Shown here: positions 8,801 through 16,782 of the stretch, piece after piece
Layout of the letters: every line of letters starts with the position of its first letter
How positions within the stretch are numbered: the first letter of the stretch is position 1
DNA from: a virus
Virus record (IMG/VR): IMGVR_UViG_3300042894_003492
Span: 1-36,073 of that record
Length of the DNA: 36,073 nt
Reading direction: 5' to 3' (one strand)
Notes under the pieces: model-generated
The model's input: only the letters and a program-made list of their open reading frames with translations
What the model was told of the DNA's origin: nothing
Databases searched by the model: none
Position numbers and translations under genes: made by a program

Positions 8801-9574
8801 GCACTAAAAAAGACAATTGAAGTACCAGCAAGTCAACAATTAGAACAAGAATCTGCACTTAATCGTATGAAAAATGGTGCAAGTATTGAGGAGGTCAAAG
8901 CACAAGGTGAAGCGCTACAAAAAGCACAAGAGCCTGCATATCTTGAAGCTGAAAAAACTCTAGCTGATACGTTAAATCACATTTCATCGCTATTTGATGG
9001 GTTAGCTGGCGCTGTTGCAACTGCAGTAGCGGCACTAGTGTTAGGCGGTGGTGCGTTACAAAAAGGTGTTGGGTTAGCTAGAGCAGCCGGAACTGCAGCA
9101 ACTGCGATAGAAGGTGCGGGTATGTTAACTATGGCGGGTGAAGCTATTGCCGGTATAGGTACTATGGTTGCTGGGGCAGTGTCATCACCGGTAGTGCTTG
9201 GTGCACTTGGAGCTGCGGCAGTAGGTTATGCTGGATACGAGGCTTATAAGTACTTTTCAGATGATGATAAATCTGAAGGTACTGCAAAACCAGCTGCTGA
9301 TGCTAATAAACAAACTGCGGTTCAAATTACACCTGATGAACCTAAAAAACTACCATCGACTCAAATTACAGAATCATTAAGTAATGAAATATCAGCTACA
9401 ATTGCTGATGTCGGTAAACAATTACTAACATTCCTTGGTAGCGTTCCAGGTGATGTTACAAATACAGCTGCTTCAAATGCAGCGTTACTAGAGGTGATGA
9501 GCAACTGGGTTAAATCACAATCTAACCTAACTCCAGTGCCCGTTATAACACCGCAACCAAACGTTACACGGTAG
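5864..9574 (+). CDS. Very large virion protein, possibly the tail tape measure
   Basis: 1236 residues starting at an ATG behind AGGTGAAAG and a late element. The protein is Ala/Thr/Gln-rich and predominantly helical, with long stretches that look like coiled coil. A compact region (about 760-870) has LGMSKEATEEFAKAVL-type helices as seen in tape-measure central domains. A hydrophobic Ala/Gly-rich block at about 1040-1135 (AGAVATAVAALVLGGGA, then GIGTMVAGAV) could be two or three membrane-active segments, and the end is Pro/Asn-rich. Length, composition and neighbourhood with spike and baseplate genes favour a tape measure or an ejected internal protein; T4 gp29 is half this size and I see no direct match. 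It has no capsid-targeting-like start. It overlaps the convergent gene by 11 bases. Confidence 0.7.
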   Translation: MALDNNEVLRLQRIIYDISGAASDFAKSVRTISEAQNNQGQNTVNLGNKSKAAADQLGAFKSAIETATKSSKTANALLGEQLKTLNRSIEAEKRQQESIKTITDAYNTGANSVNNYVSHTVSALTRSNAKISSSWKSITDNTANAVNDQFKQFGSVVDAQQYQKAFAEFNTAMGLSGNNITRANMSIVQAFVNAGTAIGETTTEFHHVRENLAKAVRENNDVSVDPANITAIDATVTALATGTQSVVDRLLTLNTALSSMTVNTSTVGNALTEIQTYQEDYAALLSSLGPYGGQFQDELQELTKTLDGAKLEQAKTAFLTKLQSTSGIIDKQDASGENTAVFDALTELLRVGRNADGTAKVQGKWFEELIKVNDQLTNAMTGVSSVNVNTSITEDAVKNLLAAQVGFVTDIKNSFSQVHADILNEAVAATASQLGRDHVSVLTAVENYAAQSISAFEANGARVLSEAAKTFADGSEVELQNTVVALVREALVGSNNQADELKSYEQLKYIGDYNQYMAQLTEKLLSTNQILGKEDTKLLQNLIKSGKDSGITDSAMLDALADIQAKVATGIDVKVADSVTNKLTESQAQLSDAFSRTAVDLEGYNKGQGKALATLRSSNTATGKMLAELAAIKRNNGSISGRDVRGAVETAGGGGAIAKEVLGAVGNMVKAVYGFAKDVNKFTSTEYDAFVSNNIQLDRTATGSTNATKLDLGEADFMKVFSDYKTAWVNEGVGAITQQMQATHDQYERVYGTDPQVIAKNQLAFKQLSQITGLTTDQIADMQHSMKQMSTVVGLSTQEMTDMTMNISKDAAFRSTLQKMNSADRAARVMQIQKQVEFAAALGMSKEATEEFAKAVLTVGEGLSPDEILGDVGGITNFVATLSQAGQQVGVSAADYGLSTDKMNAYNDALMIDASARTEEQNKLVAETGTQIAKFQNDIKQAQTEKIKGAATPEEKKSLSMQFSGVNTIAQQSEAKLSDALKKTIEVPASQQLEQESALNRMKNGASIEEVKAQGEALQKAQEPAYLEAEKTLADTLNHISSLFDGLAGAVATAVAALVLGGGALQKGVGLARAAGTAATAIEGAGMLTMAGEAIAGIGTMVAGAVSSPVVLGALGAAAVGYAGYEAYKYFSDDDKSEGTAKPAADANKQTAVQITPDEPKKLPSTQITESLSNEISATIADVGKQLLTFLGSVPGDVTNTAASNAALLEVMSNWVKSQSNLTPVPVITPQPNVTR

Positions 9575-10619
9575 GTTGTTGACCTTGTTGTGCAGGTTGT
9601 TGTTCTGGTTGTGTTTGCTGTGCAGGTTGAGCAGCTCCACGAGCAGTTGCTTGCTTATTAATCATAGCTAATTGCTGCTGTAATCTACGAATCTGATCAT
9701 CATATAATTTACTTGCACGAGCTTTTTGTACAGATATTGCAGCAATTTTGGTTTGAATTGCATTTACATTAGCTGTAATATCTTCATTCATAATATCGTT
9801 AAAATTCATAACACCTTCATAGGTTGGAGTATTAGTTACTTCATTACGGTATTTCGCTAATTTAGCCAATCTATCCGCTTCTTTCTTTTCTTCAGCTTGC
9901 TTCTTAAAGTGCTCTTCAGCACGAAGCATATCTTCTTCATTTTTAACTTTAGTGTTAGTTAATTGAATAGTTAACTTTGCTTGCTCAGCTTCAGCTTGAG
10001 CTGTCTTTGCTTTTGCTTCAGCCGTTTTTGAATCAGCATCCGCTTTTAACATATCAATAACTTTAAGTAGTATGCTTGAATCATCTACAGCAGGTGCTGC
10101 CGGTGGTAGCTCAGCAGGTAGTTCACCTTCTGCTCCCTCTGGTGGAACATCACCCTCAGGTTTATCACCATCTTTTTTGGTATCAAGCACATTATCAACT
10201 TCTTCATCTTCTGGTAGCTTTGGCCACTCAACATATAAGATATCAAAAGAGTTTCTTAAGTTAAATAAAATTTCGTTAACATCAACGTGATCTTCATCTT
10301 GTAATATCTTACTTAACGCTTGTTTAAACTCACCATCTTGCTCTTTGCTAACATATACTTTTGTAATATTACCATCAGCATCTTCTATACCATACGCTAC
10401 AGAATCTTGTTTAAGCTCATTTGCTTTTTCTGCACCTTGTAATTTTGATACTACATCAACACTACTAAAATCATTAACTTTTTTATCTTCTGTCAACTTG
10501 TACTTTTTCTTACGCTTACGTGTTATTGGTTTTGAAAACATTGGCGCACGAAATCCAGCGATATCTCCACCAGAGATCGCAGCGTCACCGCTTTCATTTA
10601 AATAATCTGTCAGTCTCAT
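9564..10619 (-). CDS. Putative internal/structural protein with capsid-targeting-like N-terminus and coiled coil
   Basis: 351 residues from the ATG at 10619; an in-frame GTG at 10631 would lie between CGGAG and the ATG, so the ATG is preferred. It begins MRLTDYLNESGDAAISGGDI; L-N-E followed by Ser is a good match to a gp21-type cleavage site. A basic KPITRKRKKKYK patch lies near residues 30-41. Residues about 140-190 are Pro/Glu-rich, 190-250 form a continuous charged Ala/Lys/Glu coiled coil, and 265-320 another helical segment. The last 30 residues are Gln/Pro/Ala low complexity. It has a perfect TATAAATA element 41 bases upstream. Function is unknown; a packaged or scaffold-type structural role is inferred. 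Confidence 0.72.
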   Translation of the reverse strand: MRLTDYLNESGDAAISGGDIAGFRAPMFSKPITRKRKKKYKLTEDKKVNDFSSVDVVSKLQGAEKANELKQDSVAYGIEDADGNITKVYVSKEQDGEFKQALSKILQDEDHVDVNEILFNLRNSFDILYVEWPKLPEDEEVDNVLDTKKDGDKPEGDVPPEGAEGELPAELPPAAPAVDDSSILLKVIDMLKADADSKTAEAKAKTAQAEAEQAKLTIQLTNTKVKNEEDMLRAEEHFKKQAEEKKEADRLAKLAKYRNEVTNTPTYEGVMNFNDIMNEDITANVNAIQTKIAAISVQKARASKLYDDQIRRLQQQLAMINKQATARGAAQPAQQTQPEQQPAQQGQQPTV

Positions 10620-10646
10620 TATGCTATACACTCCGGAGATACAACT

Positions 10647-10654
10647 AATAAATA
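10647..10654 (+). promoter_or_regulatory. Late promoter element (AATAAATA)
   Basis: AATAAATA, 30 bases before the ATG at 10685, divergent to the perfect element at 10661; the two lie within 22 bases of each other. Confidence 0.62.
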
Positions 10655-10660
10655 TGATTA

Positions 10661-10668
10661 TATTTATA
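10661..10668 (-). promoter_or_regulatory. Late promoter (TATAAATA)
   Basis: Exact T4 late consensus on the minus strand, 41 bases before the ATG at 10619. Confidence 0.8.
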
Positions 10669-10684
10669 AAACTAAGAGATAGCT

Positions 10685-11353
10685 ATGACCACCTTGATTT
10701 TATCGGAAAATAACATACCACAAGAAACAGATAAATTACTAGAAACATTTAGCACTACCTGGCCATTTACTCAAACTGTTACATGTGAAGATGCAACCCT
10801 GTTATACACGCATTGCCCATCATTAGATGATATCTCAAATAATATTCCAGTGTTTCATATCTATGAATATCAAGGGCAATATGTTTGTGGTGTCTCTAAT
10901 TTTATAGATAATGCATATACCCTTAGTAAAACAATAATATTAGAGTCGACGATTGGGCAGCACGTTGATATAACTATTATGGGATTAAATAACAATCAAC
11001 CAATTAAAAGTAAAGTTGATACCGGTGCTGCATGCTGCAGCTTAAATGCAAAAAACATTAAATTAACTGATAGTACGGTTGAGTTTGAATACGGTAATTC
11101 AAAATACAAATTTAATTTATCTGGTCATCAACAAATTGAAACCGCAGATAATGGTGTTGAAGAACGTCCAGTAATAACAGTTACTTGCAAATTAGGTAAT
11201 GAAGTTATTAAAAATGTTCAAGTTAATCTTAACGATCGTACTGGATTAGATGACTTCTTAGCTGGTGTAAATTTGTTAAAACATACTAATAGCACAATCG
11301 ACCCTAAACTTGAAGGCTTAATATCACAGTGCTTAGCCCTCCTATCATCTTAA
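10685..11353 (+). CDS. Retropepsin-like protein with DTGA motif
   Basis: 222 residues. Residues 106-121 read PIKSKVDTGAACCSLN, which matches the active-site flap pattern of retropepsin-like aspartic proteases and of the RimB/COG4067 group (K-x-DTGA-x-x-S). About 70 residues later NLNDRTGLDDFLAGVNLL resembles the second conserved segment of that fold, where an Arg and a 'vLlG..fL' strand precede a V/I-D-P end; here the end is STIDP. The N-terminal 80 residues are a separate unknown region. Members act as dimers with one Asp per subunit, so a single DTGA is expected. It lies behind a late element, directly upstream of the spike genes, which suggests a structural or maturation role. Activity is inferred from motif only. 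Confidence 0.68.
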   Translation: MTTLILSENNIPQETDKLLETFSTTWPFTQTVTCEDATLLYTHCPSLDDISNNIPVFHIYEYQGQYVCGVSNFIDNAYTLSKTIILESTIGQHVDITIMGLNNNQPIKSKVDTGAACCSLNAKNIKLTDSTVEFEYGNSKYKFNLSGHQQIETADNGVEERPVITVTCKLGNEVIKNVQVNLNDRTGLDDFLAGVNLLKHTNSTIDPKLEGLISQCLALLSS

Positions 11354-11844
11354 TAGACGGTTTTATACCACCACTAAAATGTCAATCTGATAATGTGTTG
11401 GAATTCACCACTCATAAAGCTAATAGCGTGATTGCTGTTGTTGAAAAGTATTATAATGTCAAAATAGCTGAATTAGTACCTGCAAATTTTGGTGATGTAA
11501 TCGTACGGCCAATTTGTGATAATAGTGTATATTTTAATAGAAAATGGACCCGTATAAACAAATACGATTTTACTGGATACATACCTATCAGCACATACAA
11601 CAATACAACACCATTTGATATATCTACTGATGTGTATGGTGGCGAATTAATATTTAAGACGTTTAAGTTTAAACATGCACCAAATATGGGTGAGCTACTA
11701 ATATTTCCTAGCGCACCAAATTTTATTCATTATCATGATACTGTAAAAATTGGTAACTTACAGTATATTAAATTTTATATGGTATGCGATACACCATACG
11801 TGTACGATTATCGAAAATTTAACAATATTTGTAGTAAATGGTAA
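11329..11844 (+). CDS. Hypothetical 171-residue protein, possibly 2-oxoglutarate/Fe(II) oxygenase-like
   Basis: The frame starts at a GTG (11329) overlapping the end of the retropepsin-like gene by 25 bases; no ATG exists before residue 130, so the GTG, or another non-ATG start, must be used. The C-terminal part, GELLIFPSAPNFIHYH followed by GNLQYIKFYMVCD, resembles the last strands of prolyl-hydroxylase-type oxygenases (G-x-L-x-x-FPS ... H ... G-x-R-Y), genes that are frequent beside baseplate genes in T4-like phages. The canonical HxD motif is not clearly present and the usual Arg is Gln (LQY), so it may be inactive or unrelated. Ends 26 bases before the spike gene. Confidence 0.5.
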   Translation: MLSPPIILIDGFIPPLKCQSDNVLEFTTHKANSVIAVVEKYYNVKIAELVPANFGDVIVRPICDNSVYFNRKWTRINKYDFTGYIPISTYNNTTPFDISTDVYGGELIFKTFKFKHAPNMGELLIFPSAPNFIHYHDTVKIGNLQYIKFYMVCDTPYVYDYRKFNNICSKW

Positions 11845-11870
11845 GCTACACTAATTAATAAGGGTAAGTA

Positions 11871-14800
11871 ATGTACGGTCCAAATCAAAACGTAAATCCA
11901 TATACAGTGGTATCTACTGGGTTAATAGTAGATACTAACGACCCGCAAGGTCGAGGTAGAATAAAAGTATATTGTCAGGCATACGGAGACTTACCAGGTA
12001 CGCCATACGAAAACTTACCGTGGTGCAACTATATTACTCCATTTGGTGGAATGATATCTACAAATATTAATAGAGGTCCAGATGATTCTGTAACGGAAGG
12101 ATCTACATCGTATGGCATGTGGGCACTACCAAAAGTCGGTTCTGAAGCTGTTATTATGTGCTTAAATGGTGATCCAACTAGCAGAGTCTTCTTTGGATGT
12201 ATGCCTCCAAGATTCATGGAACATACTATGCCTCATGGTAGACATATTAAAGATAAAGATGGTAAATATTCTGGCCCACTATCATCTACCGAAAAACCTA
12301 TTCAACCATTATCAACTAACATAACAAAAGCGTTTGGCACAGATACTAATCGTCCTGAATACGTATCACGTGTTACAGATCCAGGGGTAACTGGATTAAG
12401 TGATCAATATATAAAAAACAAGTATACAGAATCACAAGTTGCTGATACCACGTCTGGATATAAACGATCTAGAATTAATCCAGATCGTAAATTTACCGCC
12501 AATGGTGACAACTACGATAGTCAGATATATTCAATGACTACACCAGGCTTTCATTCATGGTCAATGGATGATAGTGCTGATAATTGTAGAATACGTATTA
12601 GATCTTCTTGTGGACATAATATTATAATTGATGATACTAATGAAAGAATATACATTAACACAGCTGAAGGTAATAACTGGATTGAACTTGATCAAGATGG
12701 ATCTATTGATATCTACGCTAGCCAATCAATATCTATTAATTCTGATGCAGATATTAATTTAAATGCAAAGCAGTCTATTAGAATGCACGCAGAAGATATA
12801 CACATGAATGCTAATCATGATATCGTACTATCATCTAATCATGTCATCAGTAACAGTAGCGACGTTATAACCTCTACTGCAAAAACAAATTATTATGTAC
12901 GTTCACAAAAAACTAACTTACGTAGCACTAAAGAAATTAACACTACTAGCGATAAGATAACTACTATTGCAAAATCAAACTGCTACATTCAAGGTAAGGT
13001 GCTTAACCTTAAAGGTACTACAGCGTTAAAAGCTGAAGGTAAACGCACAACAGTTACCGGTACAAATAATCTAGTATTAAGTGGCAATACACTTGATGCG
13101 GTTACAACTAAATTTAACATTACTAATAAATCATCACTAACTATTAGAAGTGGTTCAATAATACTAGGTAGTGCCGCTATTAGTGCAACCAGTGGTATAG
13201 TAGCACCACAAGCTGTAGCAAGTAAGACTAAAGCAGCTCTAGGTGTTGCAGGCTCAGTTGGTTCAACTGGTGCAGACGTTACACCGGTATTAGTCGATGG
13301 AGTTTTAGTTGATCCAACTGTAACACCAGTTTCAAGTGATACGTCAGGTGATAGTGCTGCTTCTAACCTAACATCTGCACAACTAGCTCAGGTATTGGGA
13401 TCTATTTCAAGTGATAGTATTAGCGACACTATGGCAAATATGCCTAGTGAAGATCTTGGTCGTGCGTTATCAGAAATGTCAGATGAGGTTGTTAGTAATC
13501 TGCTTAGTAGTGTTGGTGCAGATATGTTTGGGCAAGTATCATCAAATATACCAGCTGATATGCTACCTGGTATTCTAGATAAGATTAGTGGAGCTGCAGC
13601 TGGCGGTATAATGCAATCATTACCACCAGAAGACTTAGATGGTATTTTATCTCAATTACCGTCACCTCAATTAGGTAATATATTATCAAAAATTCCATCG
13701 GATCAAATTAACGATGTGGTAGATAATATACCAGATACTAACATATTAAACGATATGCAAAGTGCTAAATTAGGTGACATGTTATCAAATATGCAGTCAG
13801 ATAAATTAGCAGCATTATTAGAAAAAATAGATCCTAATACGGTATGTAATTTACATCCTGCGCTCGCAGGCGAGTTAATTGCACGTGCAAATACAGAAAA
13901 ATCTACTGTAGATGCAAACGGGGTTGCAGTAGATCAAAACACTGTTACTCCTGATAACGCGCTTAAGTATCCTAATTTTGGTAGAATTTTAGCAACTAGA
14001 TCACCAGACGAGATTAATAGTGTACTGGCTAATATGGAGCCATCCGCATTAGGTGAAGCAATGTCGTATATACCGACCGACAAATTAACCGTAGATAGTA
14101 CCGATGTTCAACGATTTGATACATCAAAAATTATTCCCGGGAATTTTCAAAGCACCTTTTCAAATAGCATGACTGGTGCAGATATTGGCGCAAAAATTGC
14201 TGATTTACCACCTGAAGATGTCAATAATCTTATGGAGCAAATGTCACCAGATCAACGCGGTCAACTGCTAACCATGGTGCCAGATACCGGTGTTGTACTA
14301 CCACAAGTATCTAAATTTTTAACAAGTTTAAGTGACAAGGATAAAGTTGCAGTATTTACATCTGCTGCAAGTATGGATGCAACTGAAGCGCTAAATAGTA
14401 TGACAAATGATGAAGTTACGCAAATGAGTGCGGTGCTTCCAACGTTAAGTGGTCCTGATGCAACTGGAGTATTATCCGACTTTAATGATAAAGACGTAAC
14501 ATCACTACTAAATGGTATGGAGCCAGATGATGTTGGTAGTATGTTGAAAGATATACCAATTAATGATTTTACTGATTTAATTAATCGTGCACCACTTGCT
14601 GATTTAATTGATGTATTCTCAAATATGTCACCTGAATTATTGGGAGCTGATCTTGCACGTATCCCAGATGAGGAGCTTAATAACTTCTTAATGAGTATGC
14701 CAAACGAAACAATGATGAGCTTGTTAGATAAAATACCTGATCAAGATAGGGCAGCGATATTAACAAAAATGAATGGACCTAGAGCTGCATCATCATCAGC

Positions 14801-14957
14801 TGCATTAATAGCCGCATATCCATTGAGAATACCAAAACACGAACCATGGATTAGGTCAGATAATAAATCTAATACCGACATGACTCAGAAATATACAAAT
14901 AATGAGGCTGAAATTGGACGGACTCATAAAACTAGAAATAAGTATTGGAGTAGGTAA
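11871..14957 (+). CDS. 5: Baseplate central spike protein (gp5-type) with long helical-repeat extension
   Basis: 1028 residues, about twice T4 gp5 (575). Residues about 10-110 form the OB-fold (GLIVDTNDPQGRGRIKVY ... WALPKVGSEAVIMCLNGD). Residues 225-270 hold the conserved entry to the spike (TPGFHSWSMDD, IRIRSSCGHNIIIDD, IYINTAEGNNWIELD), followed to about 445 by repetitive beta strands (SINSDADINLNAKQSI) expected for the trimeric beta-helix needle. No lysozyme domain like that of T4 gp5 is seen. Residues about 495-975 are unusual: about 12-residue amphipathic helices of the form E-D-L-x-x-x-L-x-x-M-P-S repeat dozens of times, resembling MgtE N-domain repeats. The end has RIPKHEPW, which I recall from other phage gp5-like C-termini. 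AGGG precedes the ATG. Confidence 0.88.
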   Translation: MYGPNQNVNPYTVVSTGLIVDTNDPQGRGRIKVYCQAYGDLPGTPYENLPWCNYITPFGGMISTNINRGPDDSVTEGSTSYGMWALPKVGSEAVIMCLNGDPTSRVFFGCMPPRFMEHTMPHGRHIKDKDGKYSGPLSSTEKPIQPLSTNITKAFGTDTNRPEYVSRVTDPGVTGLSDQYIKNKYTESQVADTTSGYKRSRINPDRKFTANGDNYDSQIYSMTTPGFHSWSMDDSADNCRIRIRSSCGHNIIIDDTNERIYINTAEGNNWIELDQDGSIDIYASQSISINSDADINLNAKQSIRMHAEDIHMNANHDIVLSSNHVISNSSDVITSTAKTNYYVRSQKTNLRSTKEINTTSDKITTIAKSNCYIQGKVLNLKGTTALKAEGKRTTVTGTNNLVLSGNTLDAVTTKFNITNKSSLTIRSGSIILGSAAISATSGIVAPQAVASKTKAALGVAGSVGSTGADVTPVLVDGVLVDPTVTPVSSDTSGDSAASNLTSAQLAQVLGSISSDSISDTMANMPSEDLGRALSEMSDEVVSNLLSSVGADMFGQVSSNIPADMLPGILDKISGAAAGGIMQSLPPEDLDGILSQLPSPQLGNILSKIPSDQINDVVDNIPDTNILNDMQSAKLGDMLSNMQSDKLAALLEKIDPNTVCNLHPALAGELIARANTEKSTVDANGVAVDQNTVTPDNALKYPNFGRILATRSPDEINSVLANMEPSALGEAMSYIPTDKLTVDSTDVQRFDTSKIIPGNFQSTFSNSMTGADIGAKIADLPPEDVNNLMEQMSPDQRGQLLTMVPDTGVVLPQVSKFLTSLSDKDKVAVFTSAASMDATEALNSMTNDEVTQMSAVLPTLSGPDATGVLSDFNDKDVTSLLNGMEPDDVGSMLKDIPINDFTDLINRAPLADLIDVFSNMSPELLGADLARIPDEELNNFLMSMPNETMMSLLDKIPDQDRAAILTKMNGPRAASSSAALIAAYPLRIPKHEPWIRSDNKSNTDMTQKYTNNEAEIGRTHKTRNKYWSR

Positions 14958-15544
14958 TGGCACAACGGCAAACAGTTAACACACTGGGTATCGATCTTTC
15001 ATCGCTTATAGCGACACCAACAGTAAAAGGTACTAATACCAAATCAACTAGTATATTGAATGGTACTAATAACCTTAATTATAACGGTACACTATATAGA
15101 GGTTTTTCTACTATCGATTTTAATTCAGGTACAATTAAAAAAGGTGTGTTTCCAGCTACTAATACGCAAGGACTAACATCACCTATATCAGCAAATTATA
15201 ATATTGAAAATCCCGGTAATAATACATTTACCCTTACTGATGTTAGTCTAGTTGAACGAAATATACTAAATCATATTAATACAATAAAAGGTAGTCGAGT
15301 AATGATGCCTGGGTTTGGATCCATTATTCCTGAATTATTGTTTGAGCCGTTAGATGATGAAGTAGTGATTCAGGTTGAAGATGAACTTAAAACAATTATT
15401 GCGTATGATCCACGCGTTCAATTATTAAAAATTAAGTCAACTAAAATACCAAATACTAACACGTTAAATGTTGCAATGATGTTAATGTACATTGAATTAA
15501 ATGTTACTAAAAATATGGACTTTAATTTAGAATTCAGTGCATAA
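14957..15544 (+). CDS. 25: Baseplate wedge protein gp25
   Basis: 195 residues; T4 gp25 has 132, and the extra length is an N-terminal extension of about 60 residues rich in Thr, Asn and Ser. The core matches the gp25/GPW family: SLVERNILNHINTIKGSR, then MMPGFGSIIPELLFEPLDDE, the last carrying the conserved E-P-L signature, followed by a C-terminal strand. gp25 is one of the sheath-nucleating parts of the baseplate wedge. The start overlaps the spike stop by one base (TAATG), so the two are translationally coupled. Confidence 0.93.
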   Translation: MAQRQTVNTLGIDLSSLIATPTVKGTNTKSTSILNGTNNLNYNGTLYRGFSTIDFNSGTIKKGVFPATNTQGLTSPISANYNIENPGNNTFTLTDVSLVERNILNHINTIKGSRVMMPGFGSIIPELLFEPLDDEVVIQVEDELKTIIAYDPRVQLLKIKSTKIPNTNTLNVAMMLMYIELNVTKNMDFNLEFSA

Positions 15545-15547
15545 ATA
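15540..15547 (+). promoter_or_regulatory. Late promoter element (CATAAATA)
   Basis: CATAAATA spans the stop codon of gp25 and lies 27 bases before the ATG at 15575. It would drive the four-gene cluster 15575-18097 independently of the spike genes. Confidence 0.62.
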
Positions 15548-15574
15548 ATCAATTATACCTTAGAGTTTACAGTA

Positions 15575-16147
15575 ATGAAATTATACGAAATCGCAGTTCC
15601 AGATGTAGATATTGCTAAATTAAAGCAGTTATGTGCTCCTTATATTGAAGTATTAAAGCATACTGACGGTGCTCCATTATTTCGTGGATATAAAGGTAGT
15701 AGATTTACCAACGTTGAAGGTTTTAATGTAATAGAACCTAACTTAAATAGAGTTCCGGTTGATACCCCTCGAGTGCTACACGATGCACTAAATCAATCGT
15801 TCAAGCGTGCATTTGGTTTTCCATATCGCAATGGCGTTTTTGCATCTAGCAGTTATGATGATGCACGGTATTACGGACCGGTTTATGCGGTGTTTCCAAT
15901 TGGCGAATTGCACTATATTTGGAGCAAACAAATTAGTGATTTATATGTTCAATTGGATAAAACCTTTGACTTTGAGACACTTGAAAGCTCTAAACAATCA
16001 TTAATAAATGCTGTTGCTAGCATAGCTGATGCGTATCAAAATAATGAATTGGATAAAGCTATACAAACAGGTCATGAAGTTATGCTTAACAATAAGTGTA
16101 TTATGATTCAAAATTATGGTATGATTAAAGATGCGGTGATGTCGTGA
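15575..16147 (+). CDS. Paralogue A of a three-gene family; possible ADP-ribosyltransferase-like packaged protein
   Basis: 190 residues beginning MKLYEIAVPD, a capsid-targeting-like start. Homologous along its length to the next two proteins. Shared landmarks are C-x-P-Y-I near 20, LFRG (Arg37), V-D-T-P near 62, YRNGVFASSS (85-93), YAVFPIGELHYIWS (104-117) and GHEVM with Glu168. The order Arg-Gly, then F-x-S/T-S, then E-x-x near the end resembles the R-S-E layout of mono-ADP-ribosyltransferases such as T4 Alt, a protein packaged in the head. From memory, similar RG ... RS-x-x-FvTG ... E-v-M proteins are common and uncharacterised in myophages. The fold is inference. The late element at 15540 precedes it; the stop overlaps the next start (GTGA). 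Confidence 0.72.
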   Translation: MKLYEIAVPDVDIAKLKQLCAPYIEVLKHTDGAPLFRGYKGSRFTNVEGFNVIEPNLNRVPVDTPRVLHDALNQSFKRAFGFPYRNGVFASSSYDDARYYGPVYAVFPIGELHYIWSKQISDLYVQLDKTFDFETLESSKQSLINAVASIADAYQNNELDKAIQTGHEVMLNNKCIMIQNYGMIKDAVMS

Positions 16148-16782
16148 GATTACATGAAGTTATAGATGCAACTGATTTATCACATATTGTTGAAACTATT
16201 AAGCAGCATTGCGGACCGTATATTGAAATACTAAAGCAAAATAACGGTGATTGCTTGTTTAGAGGTAGTAATAGCGGTAAAGCCTATCCAGGTCATATTA
16301 ACTTAATTAAACCTAGATTAGATAGAACTCCATTAGATACGCCTAGATTAATACATAAGTTTTTAAATCAAGAGTTTCAAACAAAATTTCATTTTCCGTT
16401 ACGTAATGGAATATTTGCCACAGGTAATCAACCACGTGCAGCTGGATATGGTTCCGTCAGCGTAGTGTTCCCAGTAGGTGAATTAAATTTCATCTGGAGC
16501 CCTAATATAGAAGATCTGTTTGCTGTTGTTGACACTACAATTGCTAACTTGGGAGATGGTACAGCGTTTGATCCAGATGAGGATCGTTTAGACAGTACTT
16601 TACCTGCTAGTGACTACAACAATAAGCTGCTGCTTGATAAACTCAATCAATATATTAATACCTATACAAATAAAGATTTACTTGCAGCTACTGCCAGTGA
16701 TCACGAAATAATGTTTGCAAATGATTGCTATATGGTTAGTATCTATGATTATGGAAAAGTAGTTCAGGAGTTAATAAAATGA
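16144..16782 (+). CDS. Paralogue B of the family; possible ADP-ribosyltransferase-like packaged protein
   Basis: 212 residues starting at GTG 16144 inside GTGA, translationally coupled to paralogue A. N-terminus MRLHEVIDATD fits the shared capsid-targeting-like pattern. Landmarks line up with its neighbours: C-G-P-Y-I (23-27), LFRG with Arg40, PLDTPRLIH (63-71), LRNGIFATGN (86-95), VVFPVGELNFIWSP (107-120), and HEIM with Glu188. An insertion of about 20 acidic residues (GDGTAFDPDEDRLDS) lies before the last conserved block, longer than in A. The second motif is A-T-G rather than A-S-S, so a strict S-T-S element is absent. Confidence 0.72.
   Translation: MRLHEVIDATDLSHIVETIKQHCGPYIEILKQNNGDCLFRGSNSGKAYPGHINLIKPRLDRTPLDTPRLIHKFLNQEFQTKFHFPLRNGIFATGNQPRAAGYGSVSVVFPVGELNFIWSPNIEDLFAVVDTTIANLGDGTAFDPDEDRLDSTLPASDYNNKLLLDKLNQYINTYTNKDLLAATASDHEIMFANDCYMVSIYDYGKVVQELIK

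Noticed and set aside
10072-10605. Three plus-strand frames opposite the gene at 9564-10619
   Set aside because: No ribosome binding sites; the minus-strand gene has a promoter, a start signal and coherent domains.
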